Assembly (NCBI GenBank): GCA_025451845.1
Contig: JANWJS010000033.1
Span: 62,001 to 126,000, forward strand
Direction: 5' to 3'
Source of the DNA: Steroidobacteraceae bacterium
GTDB taxonomy: Bacteria; Pseudomonadota; Gammaproteobacteria; Steroidobacterales; Steroidobacteraceae
DNA length: 64,000 nucleotides
Under the pieces are notes generated by a model, which was given only the letters and a program-made list of their open reading frames with translations, was not told where the DNA came from and ran no database searches. A program made the translations under genes and the position numbers. Of the stretch, positions 18,626 through 28,003 are shown in pieces (positions within the stretch are counted from its first letter, which is position 1; each line of letters starts with the position of its first letter).

Positions 18626-18711
18626 CGAGCCTCAAACTTGCCATCCGGAGCGATGCCCGGGAAACGAGGTCCGGTTGCCTGGCCACAGTGGACATTGGGC
18701 GTTCGAGCCGA

Positions 18712-19062
18712 TTACCCAAAGAAACAAGCGTGCCGGTCTTCGGCAACGAGCGACAGAAAATCGTCGATCGACCTTACCTCACTGGCCGGCTCATAGCCGT
18801 GCCACTTCAAGTCGCGACGTTGCCAGAAAACGCGCCATAGGTTTCGGCTGCGCACGAAGGTTGCTTTTGCCACGGCCGATTCATGACGCTCGTGTGGCAG
18901 GCCGCGCCAAGCGGGGCGGATTTCGAAGATCTCCACACTCTGGCCCGAGATGCGATAGCCCAAGTCGAGTTTCGGGCGGATATGCGGCGGCGGCCTCCGT
19001 GTCTGCATGAAAGAGTCCAGCGCTTTCTTCACTCGTGCGACTTCAATCTCTGAAAGTGCCAT
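18712..19062 (-). CDS. DUF3024-family protein
   Basis: About 116 residues. The pattern fits DUF3024: a basic helix (RVKKALDSFMQTRRPPP), a strand LDLGYRISGQSVEIFEIRP with a trailing Trp-Arg, then WRVFWQRRDLKWHGYEP and a C-terminal FFG. Function is unknown; members often sit in accessory regions. ATG 19062 is preferred over the frame start at 19113 because homology begins there, although the ribosome site is weak. It lies inside the toxin-antitoxin neighbourhood. Confidence 0.75.
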   Translation of the reverse strand: MALSEIEVARVKKALDSFMQTRRPPPHIRPKLDLGYRISGQSVEIFEIRPAWRGLPHERHESAVAKATFVRSRNLWRVFWQRRDLKWHGYEPASEVRSIDDFLSLVAEDRHACFFG

Positions 19063-19209
19063 CTCTATATACGCCAGTCGCGCGGGTGCATGACGCGGCT
19101 GGTCGCTGGCCACGGTGCATGTGTGCGATAGATTTCACTAGACGGTTCTTCGGTGCGGGGCGGCACTCCGGTTCGCGGAACCGCCATGTGTCGACACGTT
19201 CAGCCTCTG

Positions 19210-19263
19210 CTATTTCTGGCTTTCGTCGAGAAGCGTATTCAGATGGTCGTGGGCCGGATTCAT
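19210..19263 (-). CDS. Possible 17-codon leader or gene stub
   Basis: ATG at 19263 is preceded by a perfect AAGGAG five bases away (19269-19274 on the complementary strand), but the frame stops after 17 codons (MNPAHDHLNTLLDESQK). It may be the start of a decayed gene upstream of the DUF3024 gene, a leader peptide or chance. The stop lies inside the repeat shared with 13296-13350. Confidence 0.25.
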   Translation of the reverse strand: MNPAHDHLNTLLDESQK

Positions 19264-19349
19264 TTCCGCTCCTTGGATTGGCCTCGGCGACTTCCGCCGG
19301 GAGGTCCTCGACCCGGTGCACCTCGGGTTCCGAGGCGTTCGGGGGAGAA

Positions 19350-19378
19350 TTGCATGAAGTACGTATTTTCTGTATATT
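19350..19378 (+). promoter_or_regulatory. Sigma-70-like promoter of the phd/pemK-type operon
   Basis: TTGCAT and TATATT are separated by exactly 17 bases, 25 bases before the antitoxin start. The AT-rich stretch continues with partly symmetric TATATTACGCATATT, a plausible autoregulatory operator for the antitoxin. This AT-rich patch stands out in an otherwise GC-rich region. Confidence 0.65.
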
Positions 19379-19403
19379 ACGCATATTGCAGGAGTTCAGT
19401 ACC

Positions 19404-19670
19404 ATGCATCCCGAACAGATTATTACGGTGACCTCGGCCGACTTCCAGCGAAACTTCGGGCTGTACCAGGACGAAGCGCTGAAGAAGCCGGTTGCCATCA
19501 CCAAGAATGGCCGCCCACGGACCGTCCTAATCTCAGCAGAGGAATACGAGCGGCTCAAACGGCGCGATCGGCGAGTGATCGCCGCCAGCGAGGTGTCCGA
19601 CCGCCAGATCGCCGCGCTTCGGGAAGCCAAGGTACCTGACAGGTTCGCCGATCTCGATGCCGAGCTCTAA
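19404..19670 (+). CDS. Phd/YefM-family antitoxin
   Basis: 88 residues from the ATG at 19404, preceded by CAGGAG. The N-terminal part (ITVTSADFQRNFGLYQDEAL, then KKPVAITKNGRPRTVLISAEEYERL) is the Phd/YefM DNA-binding fold. The C-terminal tail, rich in charged residues, would wrap and neutralise the toxin. These antitoxins repress their own promoter together with the toxin. The toxin gene starts 11 bases downstream. Confidence 0.9.
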   Translation: MHPEQIITVTSADFQRNFGLYQDEALKKPVAITKNGRPRTVLISAEEYERLKRRDRRVIAASEVSDRQIAALREAKVPDRFADLDAEL

Positions 19671-19681
19671 GACCGGAAGCC

Positions 19682-20119
19682 GTGAGCTTCCCGGACCCGC
19701 ACCCAGGCCTCGTTATCCGCTATGCCTATCTCTGGAAACGCGAGCACGACGAGGGACGCGAGGAAGGAAGTAAGGATCGCCCCTGCGCCATCGTACTATC
19801 GGTGCTAGATGAAGACGGGGATCAGGAAGTCATGGTCCTCCCCATCACACACAGCCCGCCGCAGCGGCCGGAAGATGCCATTGAGATCCCGCCGGCGACC
19901 AAGCAACGTCTGGGACTCGATTCGGAGCGCTCGTGGATCGTGATCAGCGAGGCGAATGAGTTTGTGTGGCCGGGGCCCGACTTGCGCCCCTTGCCCGGAC
20001 GCGATGAGTCAACGATCGTGCACGGTGTGTTGCCGCCAAAATTCTTCGCTGATGTGCGCGATCGGTTTCTCCAGCGCATCGCACGGGACAAGGCTCATGC
20101 GGTCAAAAGGACGGACTGA
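19682..20119 (+). CDS. PemK/MazF-like toxin (plasmid-maintenance type)
   Basis: 145 residues from a GTG at 19682, 11 bases after the antitoxin. PGLVIRYAYLWKREHDEGR, then KDRPCAIVLSV and VMVLPITHSPP, match the SH3-like barrel of PemK/MazF-family growth inhibitors, which cleave RNA in the family members studied. SWIVISEANEFVWPGPDL and a VHGVLPPKFFADVRDRFL helix complete the fold. Together with the upstream Phd-type antitoxin it forms an apparently intact type II toxin-antitoxin operon. The RNase activity is inferred from family only. Confidence 0.85.
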   Translation: MSFPDPHPGLVIRYAYLWKREHDEGREEGSKDRPCAIVLSVLDEDGDQEVMVLPITHSPPQRPEDAIEIPPATKQRLGLDSERSWIVISEANEFVWPGPDLRPLPGRDESTIVHGVLPPKFFADVRDRFLQRIARDKAHAVKRTD

Positions 20120-20149
20120 TCCCAATCCGGAGCTCTCCGGGAAGCCGGT

Positions 20150-20410
20150 GTGGTTCGCGTAGAAGCTCCTCCACCTGCTGCACAGGCCGCCAATGGCCGG
20201 TAGGCACGCTCGAAATGCCCACCCGCGGGCAAAGCGGCGGATGACGTTTGATCGAGGCCACGTCGTGGCCGCCTTCTCGTACCGCCCAAGGCCGCTGAGC
20301 GTCGATTCGAGCGCGAAGCCCGCGCGGTCCGCCACCAGACGAACGATCTCCTGCAACACAGCATCGAGCCTGCCGCTACAGCGGGCGCAGCTTCTTCGCG
20401 GGTAGGCGTT
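20150..20410 (-). pseudogene. Zeta-toxin-like kinase, C-terminal fragment (separate copy)
   Basis: Read on the minus strand, this stretch encodes AAGSMLLQEIVRLVADRAGF followed by ALESTLSGLGRY, the middle of zeta-type kinases. About 40 residues are then missing before SNVIRRFARG, and after a frameshift HFERAYRPLAA, the conserved C-terminal motif, appears. There is no start or P-loop. The segment overlapping the other fragment (AAGSM here, RAGRL at 18460) differs, so the two are not halves of one gene split recently. Confidence 0.6.
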
Positions 20411-20478
20411 TCCTCACGCGGCGCTCACGCCCGGGCGCGTAGCCTCGCCTCTCGGTCGCACTTTCGCGGAGAGCCGGA

Positions 20479-20571
20479 ATGCCCTTCGTTTTCATCCTCG
20501 TCATCGCGGCGCTCTACGCCACGACGCACGTGCTCGTGTGGGCGATATCGCACCTCGGCAATCTTGAGTGA
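20479..20571 (+). CDS. 30-residue single-helix membrane microprotein ahead of kdpF
   Basis: The ATG at 20479 has GGAGAG upstream and encodes 30 residues, almost entirely one hydrophobic helix (FVFILVIAALYA then VLVWAISHL) ending HLGNLE. The stop is 5 bases before the kdpF start, so it is translationally linked to the kdp operon. It is too short for standard gene callers. Size and topology resemble KdpF, but the sequence is different and KdpF itself follows. It could be an additional small subunit or regulator of the potassium pump. Confidence 0.6.
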   Translation: MPFVFILVIAALYATTHVLVWAISHLGNLE

Positions 20572-20576
20572 GCGCC

Positions 20577-20657
20577 GTGTACGTAGCTAGCGGTGTGCTC
20601 GCGCTCGGTCTCTGCATCTACCTGCTCTATGCAATGTTCAAGCCGGAGAAGTTCTGA
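20577..20657 (+). CDS. kdpF: KdpF, small subunit of potassium-transporting ATPase
   Basis: 26 residues from a GTG at 20577. A single membrane helix (VLALGLCIYLLYAMF) is followed by KPEKF, the typical KdpF C-terminus. KdpF stabilises the KdpABC complex in the inner membrane. The stop codon overlaps the kdpA ATG by one base (TGATG), which is the standard gene order. Confidence 0.88.
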   Translation: MYVASGVLALGLCIYLLYAMFKPEKF

Positions 20658-22462
20658 TGACCGGCCAGTCGCTGGGTCTTCTCACCCTCTATCTCGCCGT
20701 CGCCCTCTTGTGCGTCAAGCCGCTCGGCCTTTACATAGCCAATGTCATGGAAGGCCGCCCGATTTGGCCGGTGCGTGCGGCAGCGCGGCTCGAGGCTCTG
20801 ATCTACCATCTATGCGGAGTCGACCCGGCCCAGGAAATGGGCTGGAAGCTTTATGCCATCGCGCTCCTCGTGTTCAACGCCCTCGGCGCGTTCCTCCTCT
20901 ATGGGCTGGAGCGCCTGCAGTACTGGCTGCCGCTCAATCCGCAGCATTTCATGGCCGTCTCGCCCGACTCCTCCTTCAACACCGCGATCAGCTTCGTCAC
21001 GAATACCAACTGGCAAGGCTACACGCCCGAGTCCACCATGAGCTATCTCACTCAGATGGCCGGGCTGGCGGTGCAGAACTTCCTGTCCGCGGCCACGGGG
21101 ATCGTGGTGGCGGTCGCGCTCATCCGCGGCTTGGCACGTCATTCGGCAAAGGCTATCGGCAACTTCTGGGCCGACATCACCCGCTCGACTCTCTACGTGC
21201 TGCTGCCAATCGCGTTCGTGCTGGCTCTCGCACTCGTCAGCCAGGGAGTGATCCAGAACTTCAGCGCCTACAAGAATGTGACGATGCTGGCGCCCGTGAC
21301 CTACCAGCAGCAGAAGACCGATGCCGCAGGCAATCCGATCAAGGACACTGCGGGCAACCCGCTGATGGAAAACATCACTACGCAAAACCAGACCCTGCCG
21401 ATGGGTCCGATCGCCTCCCAGGAGGCGATCAAGGAGCTCGGCACCAACGGCGGCGGCTTCCTCAACGCCAATTCCGCCCATCCGTTCGAGAATCCGACGC
21501 CGATCTCGAATTTCCTCGAAATGCTCCTGATCATCGTGATCCCAGCCTCCCTGACGTACACGTTCGGGCGCATGGTGGGCGATACGCGCCAGGGTTGGGC
21601 CGTGCTCGGCGCGATGGCCATCCTGTTCGTGGCACAGTACGCGATTGCGAACCACAGCGAGCAGCTCGGCAATCCGCGGATCGCCGCGCTCGCTGTCGAC
21701 CAGAGCGCGAGCGCGCTCCAGCCCGGCGGTAACATGGAGGGCAAAGAAGCCCGCTTCGGCATCGCCGCTTCCACGCTCTTCGCCACGATCACCACGGGCA
21801 CCTCCTGCGGTGCGGTGAACTCGATGCACGACTCCTACACCCCGCTCGGCGGTTTTGTGGCTCTCTTCAACATGATGCTCGGTGAAGTCGTCTTCGGCGG
21901 TGTGGGTACGGGTCTCTACTCTATGCTGATCTTCGCCATCGTCGGCGTGTTCATCGCAGGGCTGATGATCGGGCGGACACCGGAATATCTAGGCAAGAAG
22001 ATCGAGGCCTTTGAAATGAAGATGAGCTCCATTGCCATCCTCGTCACGCCCTTCATCGTGCTCTTGGGCACGGCGTTAGCAGTGAGTACCGAGGCCGGCC
22101 AGGCGGGTCCTCCCAATCCCGGCGCACATGGGTTCTCCGAGATCCTCTACGCCTTCACATCTGCCGGCAACAACAATGGCAGTGCTTTCGCAGGCATTTC
22201 CGTCAACACACCCTTCTATAACGCGGCTCTGGGCGTTTGCATGTGGCTCGGCCGGTACTGGCCGATCATCGCGGTGCTCGGGGTCGCGGGCTCGCTCGCG
22301 GCGAAGAAGCGCATTCCGGTAACCGCCGGCACCATGCCGACGCACGGGCCGACTTTCATCATCCTGCTCATCGGCACGGTCCTGCTCGTCGGCGCGCTGA
22401 CCTTCGTGCCGGCACTTGCCCTGGGTCCAATCGTCGAGCACCTGACCCTCTGGGGACGTTGA
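20657..22462 (+). CDS. kdpA: KdpA, potassium channel-like subunit
   Basis: 601 residues and about ten membrane helices. KdpA is the K+-selective, channel-derived subunit of the high-affinity KdpFABC pump. Selectivity-loop segments are visible: [57 protein letters not shown] and [14 protein letters not shown]. It is somewhat longer than the 557-residue E. coli protein because of a Gln/Asn-rich loop near residues 215-245. It overlaps kdpF by one base and is followed by kdpB after one base. Confidence 0.98.
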   Translation: MTGQSLGLLTLYLAVALLCVKPLGLYIANVMEGRPIWPVRAAARLEALIYHLCGVDPAQEMGWKLYAIALLVFNALGAFLLYGLERLQYWLPLNPQHFMAVSPDSSFNTAISFVTNTNWQGYTPESTMSYLTQMAGLAVQNFLSAATGIVVAVALIRGLARHSAKAIGNFWADITRSTLYVLLPIAFVLALALVSQGVIQNFSAYKNVTMLAPVTYQQQKTDAAGNPIKDTAGNPLMENITTQNQTLPMGPIASQEAIKELGTNGGGFLNANSAHPFENPTPISNFLEMLLIIVIPASLTYTFGRMVGDTRQGWAVLGAMAILFVAQYAIANHSEQLGNPRIAALAVDQSASALQPGGNMEGKEARFGIAASTLFATITTGTSCGAVNSMHDSYTPLGGFVALFNMMLGEVVFGGVGTGLYSMLIFAIVGVFIAGLMIGRTPEYLGKKIEAFEMKMSSIAILVTPFIVLLGTALAVSTEAGQAGPPNPGAHGFSEILYAFTSAGNNNGSAFAGISVNTPFYNAALGVCMWLGRYWPIIAVLGVAGSLAAKKRIPVTAGTMPTHGPTFIILLIGTVLLVGALTFVPALALGPIVEHLTLWGR

Positions 22463-22463
22463 G

Positions 22464-24611
22464 ATGTCAACGATCACGCAGATCTCGCGCCCAGGTCTCC
22501 CGACAGGCCAGCACGAGCCGGCGATCGAGCCGCCGCGCCATGCCCGCCGGGGCAAGCTCTCGATGTTCGATCGGTCGTTGCTGGTGCCAGCGATCCTCGA
22601 TTCGGTAGTAAAGCTCGATCCGCGCGTGCAATGGCGGAACCCCGTGATGTTCGTCGTCTACATCGGCAGCATCCTCAGCACCGCTCTCTGGTTCCAGGCA
22701 CTCGCGGGCCACGGCGAGGCTCCGTCGTGGTTCATCTTGAGCGTCGCCATCTGGCTGTGGTTCACGGTGCTGTTCGCCAACTTCGCCGAGGCGCTCGCGG
22801 AAGGCCGCAGCAAGGCGCAGGCGGCAAGCCTGAAGGGCCTGAAACAGGCCGTGCAGGCCAAGCGCCTCGCCAATCCGCTGGATCGCACGCGGGTTTTGCG
22901 CATCCGGGCCGATCAGCTCCGCAAGGGAGAGATGGTGCTCGTCGAGGCCGGCGACTACATCCCCGGAGACGGCGAGGTCATCGGGGGCGCCGCCTCGGTC
23001 GACGAGAGTGCCATCACCGGTGAGTCCGCGCCTGTCATCCGCGAGTCCGGCGGCGATTTCTCCTCCGTGACGGGCGGCACGCGTGTTCTCTCCGACTGGA
23101 TCGTGGTGCGCATCACCGCCAACCCCGGCGAGACCTTCATCGACCGGATGATCGCCATGGTGGAGAGCGCCAAGCGGCAGAAGACCCCCAACGAGATCGC
23201 TCTCACGATCCTCCTTGTGGCGTTGACACTCGTGTTCCTGATCGCCACAGCGACGCTGCTACCCTACTCGCTCTACAGCGTCGCAGTGGCCAAGCTGGGC
23301 GCGCCGGTCACCATCACGGCGCTGGTCGCTCTGCTCGTATGTCTAATCCCGACAACCATTGGCGGCTTGCTCTCCGCGATCGGCGTCGCCGGTATGAGCC
23401 GCATGATGCAAGCCAACGTGATCGCGATGTCGGGGAGGGCCGTCGAGGCGGCGGGCGACGTCGACGTGTTGCTGCTCGACAAGACCGGCACCATCACGCT
23501 CGGCAACCGTCAGGCCGCCGCCTTCATTCCCGCCGCGGGCGTCGCGGAGGAAGAGCTGGCCGACGCTGCGCAGCTCGCCTCGCTGGCCGATGAGACGCCC
23601 GAAGGCCGTAGCATCGTGGTGCTCGCCAAGCAACGCTTCAGGCTGCGCGAGCGCGACCTCACCAACCTGCACGGCACGTTCGTGCCTTTCTCCGCCCACA
23701 CGCGAATGAGTGGTGTCGACGACGTCGGCGGACGCCAGGTCCGCAAGGGCGCCGCCGACGCCATCCATAAGCACGTCGAGTCTCTCGGTCAGCTGTTCCC
23801 CAAGGCCATGCTGAACATTGTGCAGGAAGTCGCGCGCCGGGGCAGCACGCCGCTGCTGGTAAGTGATGGACCTCGCGTGCTCGGCGTGATCGAGCTCAAA
23901 GACATCGTCAAGGGCGGCATCAAGGAACGCTTTGGCGAGCTGCGCCGCATGGGCATCAAGACGATCATGATCACCGGCGACAACCCGCTCACCGCGGCTG
24001 CAATCGCCGCCGAGGCCGGTGTCGATGATTTCCTCGCGGAGGCGACCCCGGAGGCTAAATTGAAGCTGATCCGCAGCCATCAGGGAGAGGGAAGGCTCGT
24101 TGCCATGACAGGCGACGGCACCAACGACGCACCGGCTCTCGCGCAGGCGGACGTGGCGGTGGCCATGAACACCGGCACGCAGGCAGCTAAGGAGGCCGGC
24201 AACATGGTCGATCTCGATTCAAACCCAACCAAGCTCATCGAGGTGGTCGAGACGGGCAAGCAGATGCTGATGACGCGCGGCTCCCTGACCACATTCAGCA
24301 TCGCCAATGACATCGCAAAATACTTCGCCATTATTCCAGCAGCGTTTGCCACCACTTACCCGCAGCTGAACGCCTTGAACGTGATGAGGCTCGCGAGTCC
24401 GTTGTCGGCCATTCTCGCCGCTGTGATTTTCAATGCGCTCGTCATCATCGCCCTGATCCCGCTCGCCCTCAAAGGCGTTCGCTACCGGCCCCTAGGCGCC
24501 GCCATGCTGCTGCGCCGCAACCTACTCATCTACGGCCTCGGCGGCATCCTGGTGCCGTTCGTCGGCATCAAGCTGATCGACATGCTGCTCGAGGTCGTGC
24601 ACCTGACCTGA
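22464..24611 (+). CDS. kdpB: KdpB, P-type ATPase catalytic subunit
   Basis: 715 residues. It hydrolyses ATP to drive K+ uptake. The phosphorylated Asp is in [10 protein letters not shown] at about residue 339. Other landmarks are [20 protein letters not shown] (actuator domain), [14 protein letters not shown], and the hinge [20 protein letters not shown]. The N-terminus is about 30 residues longer than in E. coli, giving a hydrophilic leader before the first helix. It lies in the kdpFABC order with one base between it and kdpA. Confidence 0.98.
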   Translation: MSTITQISRPGLPTGQHEPAIEPPRHARRGKLSMFDRSLLVPAILDSVVKLDPRVQWRNPVMFVVYIGSILSTALWFQALAGHGEAPSWFILSVAIWLWFTVLFANFAEALAEGRSKAQAASLKGLKQAVQAKRLANPLDRTRVLRIRADQLRKGEMVLVEAGDYIPGDGEVIGGAASVDESAITGESAPVIRESGGDFSSVTGGTRVLSDWIVVRITANPGETFIDRMIAMVESAKRQKTPNEIALTILLVALTLVFLIATATLLPYSLYSVAVAKLGAPVTITALVALLVCLIPTTIGGLLSAIGVAGMSRMMQANVIAMSGRAVEAAGDVDVLLLDKTGTITLGNRQAAAFIPAAGVAEEELADAAQLASLADETPEGRSIVVLAKQRFRLRERDLTNLHGTFVPFSAHTRMSGVDDVGGRQVRKGAADAIHKHVESLGQLFPKAMLNIVQEVARRGSTPLLVSDGPRVLGVIELKDIVKGGIKERFGELRRMGIKTIMITGDNPLTAAAIAAEAGVDDFLAEATPEAKLKLIRSHQGEGRLVAMTGDGTNDAPALAQADVAVAMNTGTQAAKEAGNMVDLDSNPTKLIEVVETGKQMLMTRGSLTTFSIANDIAKYFAIIPAAFATTYPQLNALNVMRLASPLSAILAAVIFNALVIIALIPLALKGVRYRPLGAAMLLRRNLLIYGLGGILVPFVGIKLIDMLLEVVHLT

Positions 24612-24621
24612 GGACGACGCC

Positions 24622-25290
24622 ATGAACAAATTGCCTGGAACGATCCTCGAGGCGCGGGAGCGCGGCCCCGGTGACAGCGGGGGCGAGACCCAGGACAGGC
24701 CGAGTAATAGATCCTCGACTCACCGCGTACTGCGCCCCGCCATCACCCTGCTCATCGTACTGACCGTCATCACTGGCATCGCGTATCCGCTGGCGGTTAC
24801 CGGTGTGGCGAGAGCCCTGTTTCCCGCACAGGCCGCCGGCAGCCTCATCGCGAAGGACGGCGAGCCGGTGGGATCGAAGCTGATCGGTCAGCCCTTCAGC
24901 GATCCGAAGTACTTCTGGAGCCGGCCTTCAGCGACCAGCCCGCAGCCCTACAACGGTCTCGCCTCCGGCGGCTCGAACCTGGGCCCCCTCAACCCCGCGC
25001 TGACGGAGGCGATTCAGGCGCGCATCTCCGCCTTGAGGGCCGCCGACCCGCTCAACCGCGCTCCTATCCCGGTGGATCTGGTCACCGCCTCCGCCAGCGG
25101 CCTCGACCCCGACATCAGCCTCGCGGCGGCCTACTATCAGACGGCTCGCATCGCCCGCATCAGGCACTTGAGCCTGCACCGGGTACGCGGCCTCGTCACC
25201 GCCCATGCCAGGCACCCCTGGCTCGGCGTGCTCGGCGAGCCACGCATCAACGTGCTGGAGCTGAACCTCGCCCTCGATGGCATGAAATAA
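24622..25290 (+). CDS. kdpC: KdpC, potassium-transporting ATPase subunit C
   Basis: 222 residues. A single N-terminal membrane helix ([20 protein letters not shown]) is preceded by an unusually long hydrophilic leader of about 35 residues. Family motifs [45 protein letters not shown] and QTARIAR follow. KdpC sits on the periplasmic side of the complex. A C-terminal extension after the RIAR region ([20 protein letters not shown]) ends in [12 protein letters not shown]. The gene lies 10 bases after kdpB and 7 bases before kdpD. Confidence 0.96.
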   Translation: MNKLPGTILEARERGPGDSGGETQDRPSNRSSTHRVLRPAITLLIVLTVITGIAYPLAVTGVARALFPAQAAGSLIAKDGEPVGSKLIGQPFSDPKYFWSRPSATSPQPYNGLASGGSNLGPLNPALTEAIQARISALRAADPLNRAPIPVDLVTASASGLDPDISLAAAYYQTARIARIRHLSLHRVRGLVTAHARHPWLGVLGEPRINVLELNLALDGMK

Positions 25291-25297
25291 TCTCCTC

Positions 25298-28003
25298 ATG
25301 AGCGCCCCGGCCGAAACCCGGCCCGACCCCGACCAGCTTCTTGCCCACGTCCAGGCCGAGGAGGCCCGCGCCACCCGCGGCCGTCTCCGGATCTTCTTCG
25401 GCTCCTCCGCCGGCGTCGGCAAGACCTACTCCATGCTGGAGGCGGCGCGCGCCGCCAAGGCGTCCGGAGCCGACGTCGTGATTGGCTATCTCGAACCGCA
25501 TGGCCGCGCGGAGACAGAGCGGCTCGCCGAAGGGCTCGAGCATCTGCCGACACTGTCGGTCGCTTATCGCGGCATTGTTCGGCAGGAGTTCAACCTGGAC
25601 GCCGCTCTCGCCAGACGTCCCGCCACGCTCCTCGTGGACGAGCTCGCGCACTCCAACCTCACCGGTGGTGATCCGGCGCCGCGGCACCCGAAGCGCTGGC
25701 AGGACGTCGAGGAGTTGCTCGCGGCCGGCGTCAACGTGTGGACGACGGTCAACGTCCAACATCTCGAGAGCCTGAACGATCTCATCTACCAGACGACCGG
25801 AGTGAGGCAGCGCGAGACCTTGCCGGACAAGGTGTTCGACGAGGCTGACGATATCGAGCTGATCGACCTGCCGCCTGACGATCTCATCGCGCGGCTTCAC
25901 GCCGGCAAGGTTTACATCGCCGATGAGGTGGCGACGGCCGTCGAGCGCTTCTTTCGCAAGCAGAATCTCATGGCGCTGCGGGAGATCGCGCTGCGTCGCG
26001 TTGCGGAGCGGGTGGAGGCCGCCTCGCGGGCGCTGTCGCCCGAGCGAGCGCGGGCGCGCATCGCGGGGGATCGGATTCTCGTCGCTGTGGGCCCTGACGC
26101 CCAGGCCGAGCAGCTCGTGCGCGCGGGTAAGCGGATGGCGGATGCGCTCGACGCTCAATGGACTGTCGTTTACGTTGAGACGCTCCGGCTTCTGCGCCTT
26201 TCCGATGCCGACCGCAACCGACGCATCGCCGTCTTGCGGCTGGCGGAGTCGCTGGGCGCCGAGACAGTGACGCTCGATGGACCTTCTGCTGCCACGGCGC
26301 TGTTGGAGTACGTACAAACCCGTCGCGCCACGCGCGTCATGGTGGGTGCGCCCAAGCGGCGCGGCTGGCGTGCTTGGCTTCGTCCCTCCACGGCCACCCA
26401 ACTTCTCCACCAGGCTCGTGGCTTCGACGTGATGATCGTCGCGCCAGCCGAACCCGGCACGCAGCGACGGACGGATTCGGCGGATGCTGCGCGTGGGGCC
26501 ACCTATCAGACGGGGACCCCCCGGGATCGATACGGCTGGGCGGTTGGCGTGAGTGTGGCCTGCACGCTGCTGACGCTCGTCATGTATCCGCATTTCGAGC
26601 TCTCCAACCTCGCCATGGTCTATCTGCTCGGGGTCACCGTAGCGGGGCTGAGGCTCGGGCGAGGGCCATCCGCCCTCACGGCGGTGTTAAACGTCGCGTC
26701 CTTCGATTTCTTCTGCGTGCCGCCGCGCTTCACGTTTGCCGTATCGGATGCACAGTACATCGTCACCTTCGGCGCCATGCTGACCATCGCGTTGGTGATT
26801 GCAACCCTGACGGCAAATGTCAGACAGCAGACCCGGGTCGCGGGGGCGCGCGAGCGCCGCACGGCGGCGTTGTACGCCATGAGCCGGGAGCTTTCGGTGA
26901 CCCGAGGCATCGGGAGCATCGCGCTCGTGGCGGTGCGCCATGTCGCGGAGGTGTTCCAGTGCAAGGGTGTGGTTCTCCTGCCCGACGCCAGCGGCAAACT
27001 GCAATACCCGCGGGGCGAGGCGCCGGAGAGCGCCTTACGCCGCGCGGATCTGGCGGTCGCCCAGTGGGTGGTCGACCACGGCCGGCGCGCCGGGCTCGGC
27101 TCCGATACCCTGCCGGCGGCGCCCGCGCTCTATGTGCCCCTCGGCGATGAGCGCCGGGCCGTGGGCGTGCTCGCCGTCCTACCCACTAACCCACGTCGCG
27201 TGCTCCTGCCGGAGCAGAGCCATCTGCTCGACACCTTCGCGGGCCAGATCGGGCTCGCGCTCGAGCGGGCGCATCTCGCGGAAGTTGCGGAAGCCTCGAC
27301 TCTTGCGGTGGAGCGAGAGAGTTTGCGCAACACGCTACTTGCGTCGATCTCGCACGATCTGCGCACTCCTCTGGCGGTGATGGCCGGGGCCGCGAGCACG
27401 CTCGCCGAGCGCGGCGCCACCCTCCCCGAGGGCAGCAAGAGCGAACTCGCCCGCTCCATCGAGGTCAAGGCCCGCGAGATGTCGGACCTGGTCTCTAATG
27501 TGCTCGATCTGATGCGCTTCCAGTCCGGGCAGGTGCGGCTGCGCCGCGACTGGCAGCCGCTCGAGGATCTCGTGGGAGCCGGGCTCGAACAGTTGCGAGA
27601 GCGACTGCGCGAACACCCTGTGGAGGTCCGCCTGTCACCCGACCTGCCGCCAGTCCACGTGGATGCGGGGCTCGTGGTGCAGCTCTTCGGCAATCTGCTC
27701 GACAACATCGCCAAGTACACTCCGGCCGGTACCCGCGCCTGGATCTCCGCGACCCGGGACGGCGACACCGTTCGGGTCCTCGTGGAGGACGAGGGCCCCG
27801 GCTTCCCGCCCGGCGAGCCTTCCAAGCTGTTCGAGAAATTTCAACGCGGCAGCGAAGAAGGCGCCGTGGTCGGTGCGGGATTGGGGCTCGCCATCTGCCG
27901 CGCAATCGTGCGCGCACATGGCGGCGAGATCCAAGCGCGCCGGCGCGCGGGCAGGGGAGCGAGGTTCGAATTCACGCTGCCGACGAAGGAGCCCGGCGCT
28001 TGA
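25298..28003 (+). CDS. kdpD: KdpD, turgor/potassium sensor histidine kinase
   Basis: 901 residues, full length. Domains in order: the KdpD N-terminal domain with Walker A GSSAGVGKT at about 35-43 and TLLVDELAHSN; a universal-stress-protein-like domain; four closely spaced membrane helices at about 405-510; a GAF-like region; the HisKA dimerisation helix SISHDLRTPLAV with the phosphorylated His near residue 684; and a HATPase domain (LLDNIAKYTPAGT, GAGLGLAICRAIVRAHGG). It phosphorylates KdpE at low K+ or under osmotic stress. Its last 4 bases overlap kdpE. Confidence 0.97.
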   Translation: MSAPAETRPDPDQLLAHVQAEEARATRGRLRIFFGSSAGVGKTYSMLEAARAAKASGADVVIGYLEPHGRAETERLAEGLEHLPTLSVAYRGIVRQEFNLDAALARRPATLLVDELAHSNLTGGDPAPRHPKRWQDVEELLAAGVNVWTTVNVQHLESLNDLIYQTTGVRQRETLPDKVFDEADDIELIDLPPDDLIARLHAGKVYIADEVATAVERFFRKQNLMALREIALRRVAERVEAASRALSPERARARIAGDRILVAVGPDAQAEQLVRAGKRMADALDAQWTVVYVETLRLLRLSDADRNRRIAVLRLAESLGAETVTLDGPSAATALLEYVQTRRATRVMVGAPKRRGWRAWLRPSTATQLLHQARGFDVMIVAPAEPGTQRRTDSADAARGATYQTGTPRDRYGWAVGVSVACTLLTLVMYPHFELSNLAMVYLLGVTVAGLRLGRGPSALTAVLNVASFDFFCVPPRFTFAVSDAQYIVTFGAMLTIALVIATLTANVRQQTRVAGARERRTAALYAMSRELSVTRGIGSIALVAVRHVAEVFQCKGVVLLPDASGKLQYPRGEAPESALRRADLAVAQWVVDHGRRAGLGSDTLPAAPALYVPLGDERRAVGVLAVLPTNPRRVLLPEQSHLLDTFAGQIGLALERAHLAEVAEASTLAVERESLRNTLLASISHDLRTPLAVMAGAASTLAERGATLPEGSKSELARSIEVKAREMSDLVSNVLDLMRFQSGQVRLRRDWQPLEDLVGAGLEQLRERLREHPVEVRLSPDLPPVHVDAGLVVQLFGNLLDNIAKYTPAGTRAWISATRDGDTVRVLVEDEGPGFPPGEPSKLFEKFQRGSEEGAVVGAGLGLAICRAIVRAHGGEIQARRRAGRGARFEFTLPTKEPGA

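Noticed and set aside
18460-20410. Interpretation of the two zeta fragments as one gene broken by circular permutation or insertion
   Set aside because: The fragments overlap in homologous positions with different residues (RAGRL against AAGSM), so they derive from separate copies.
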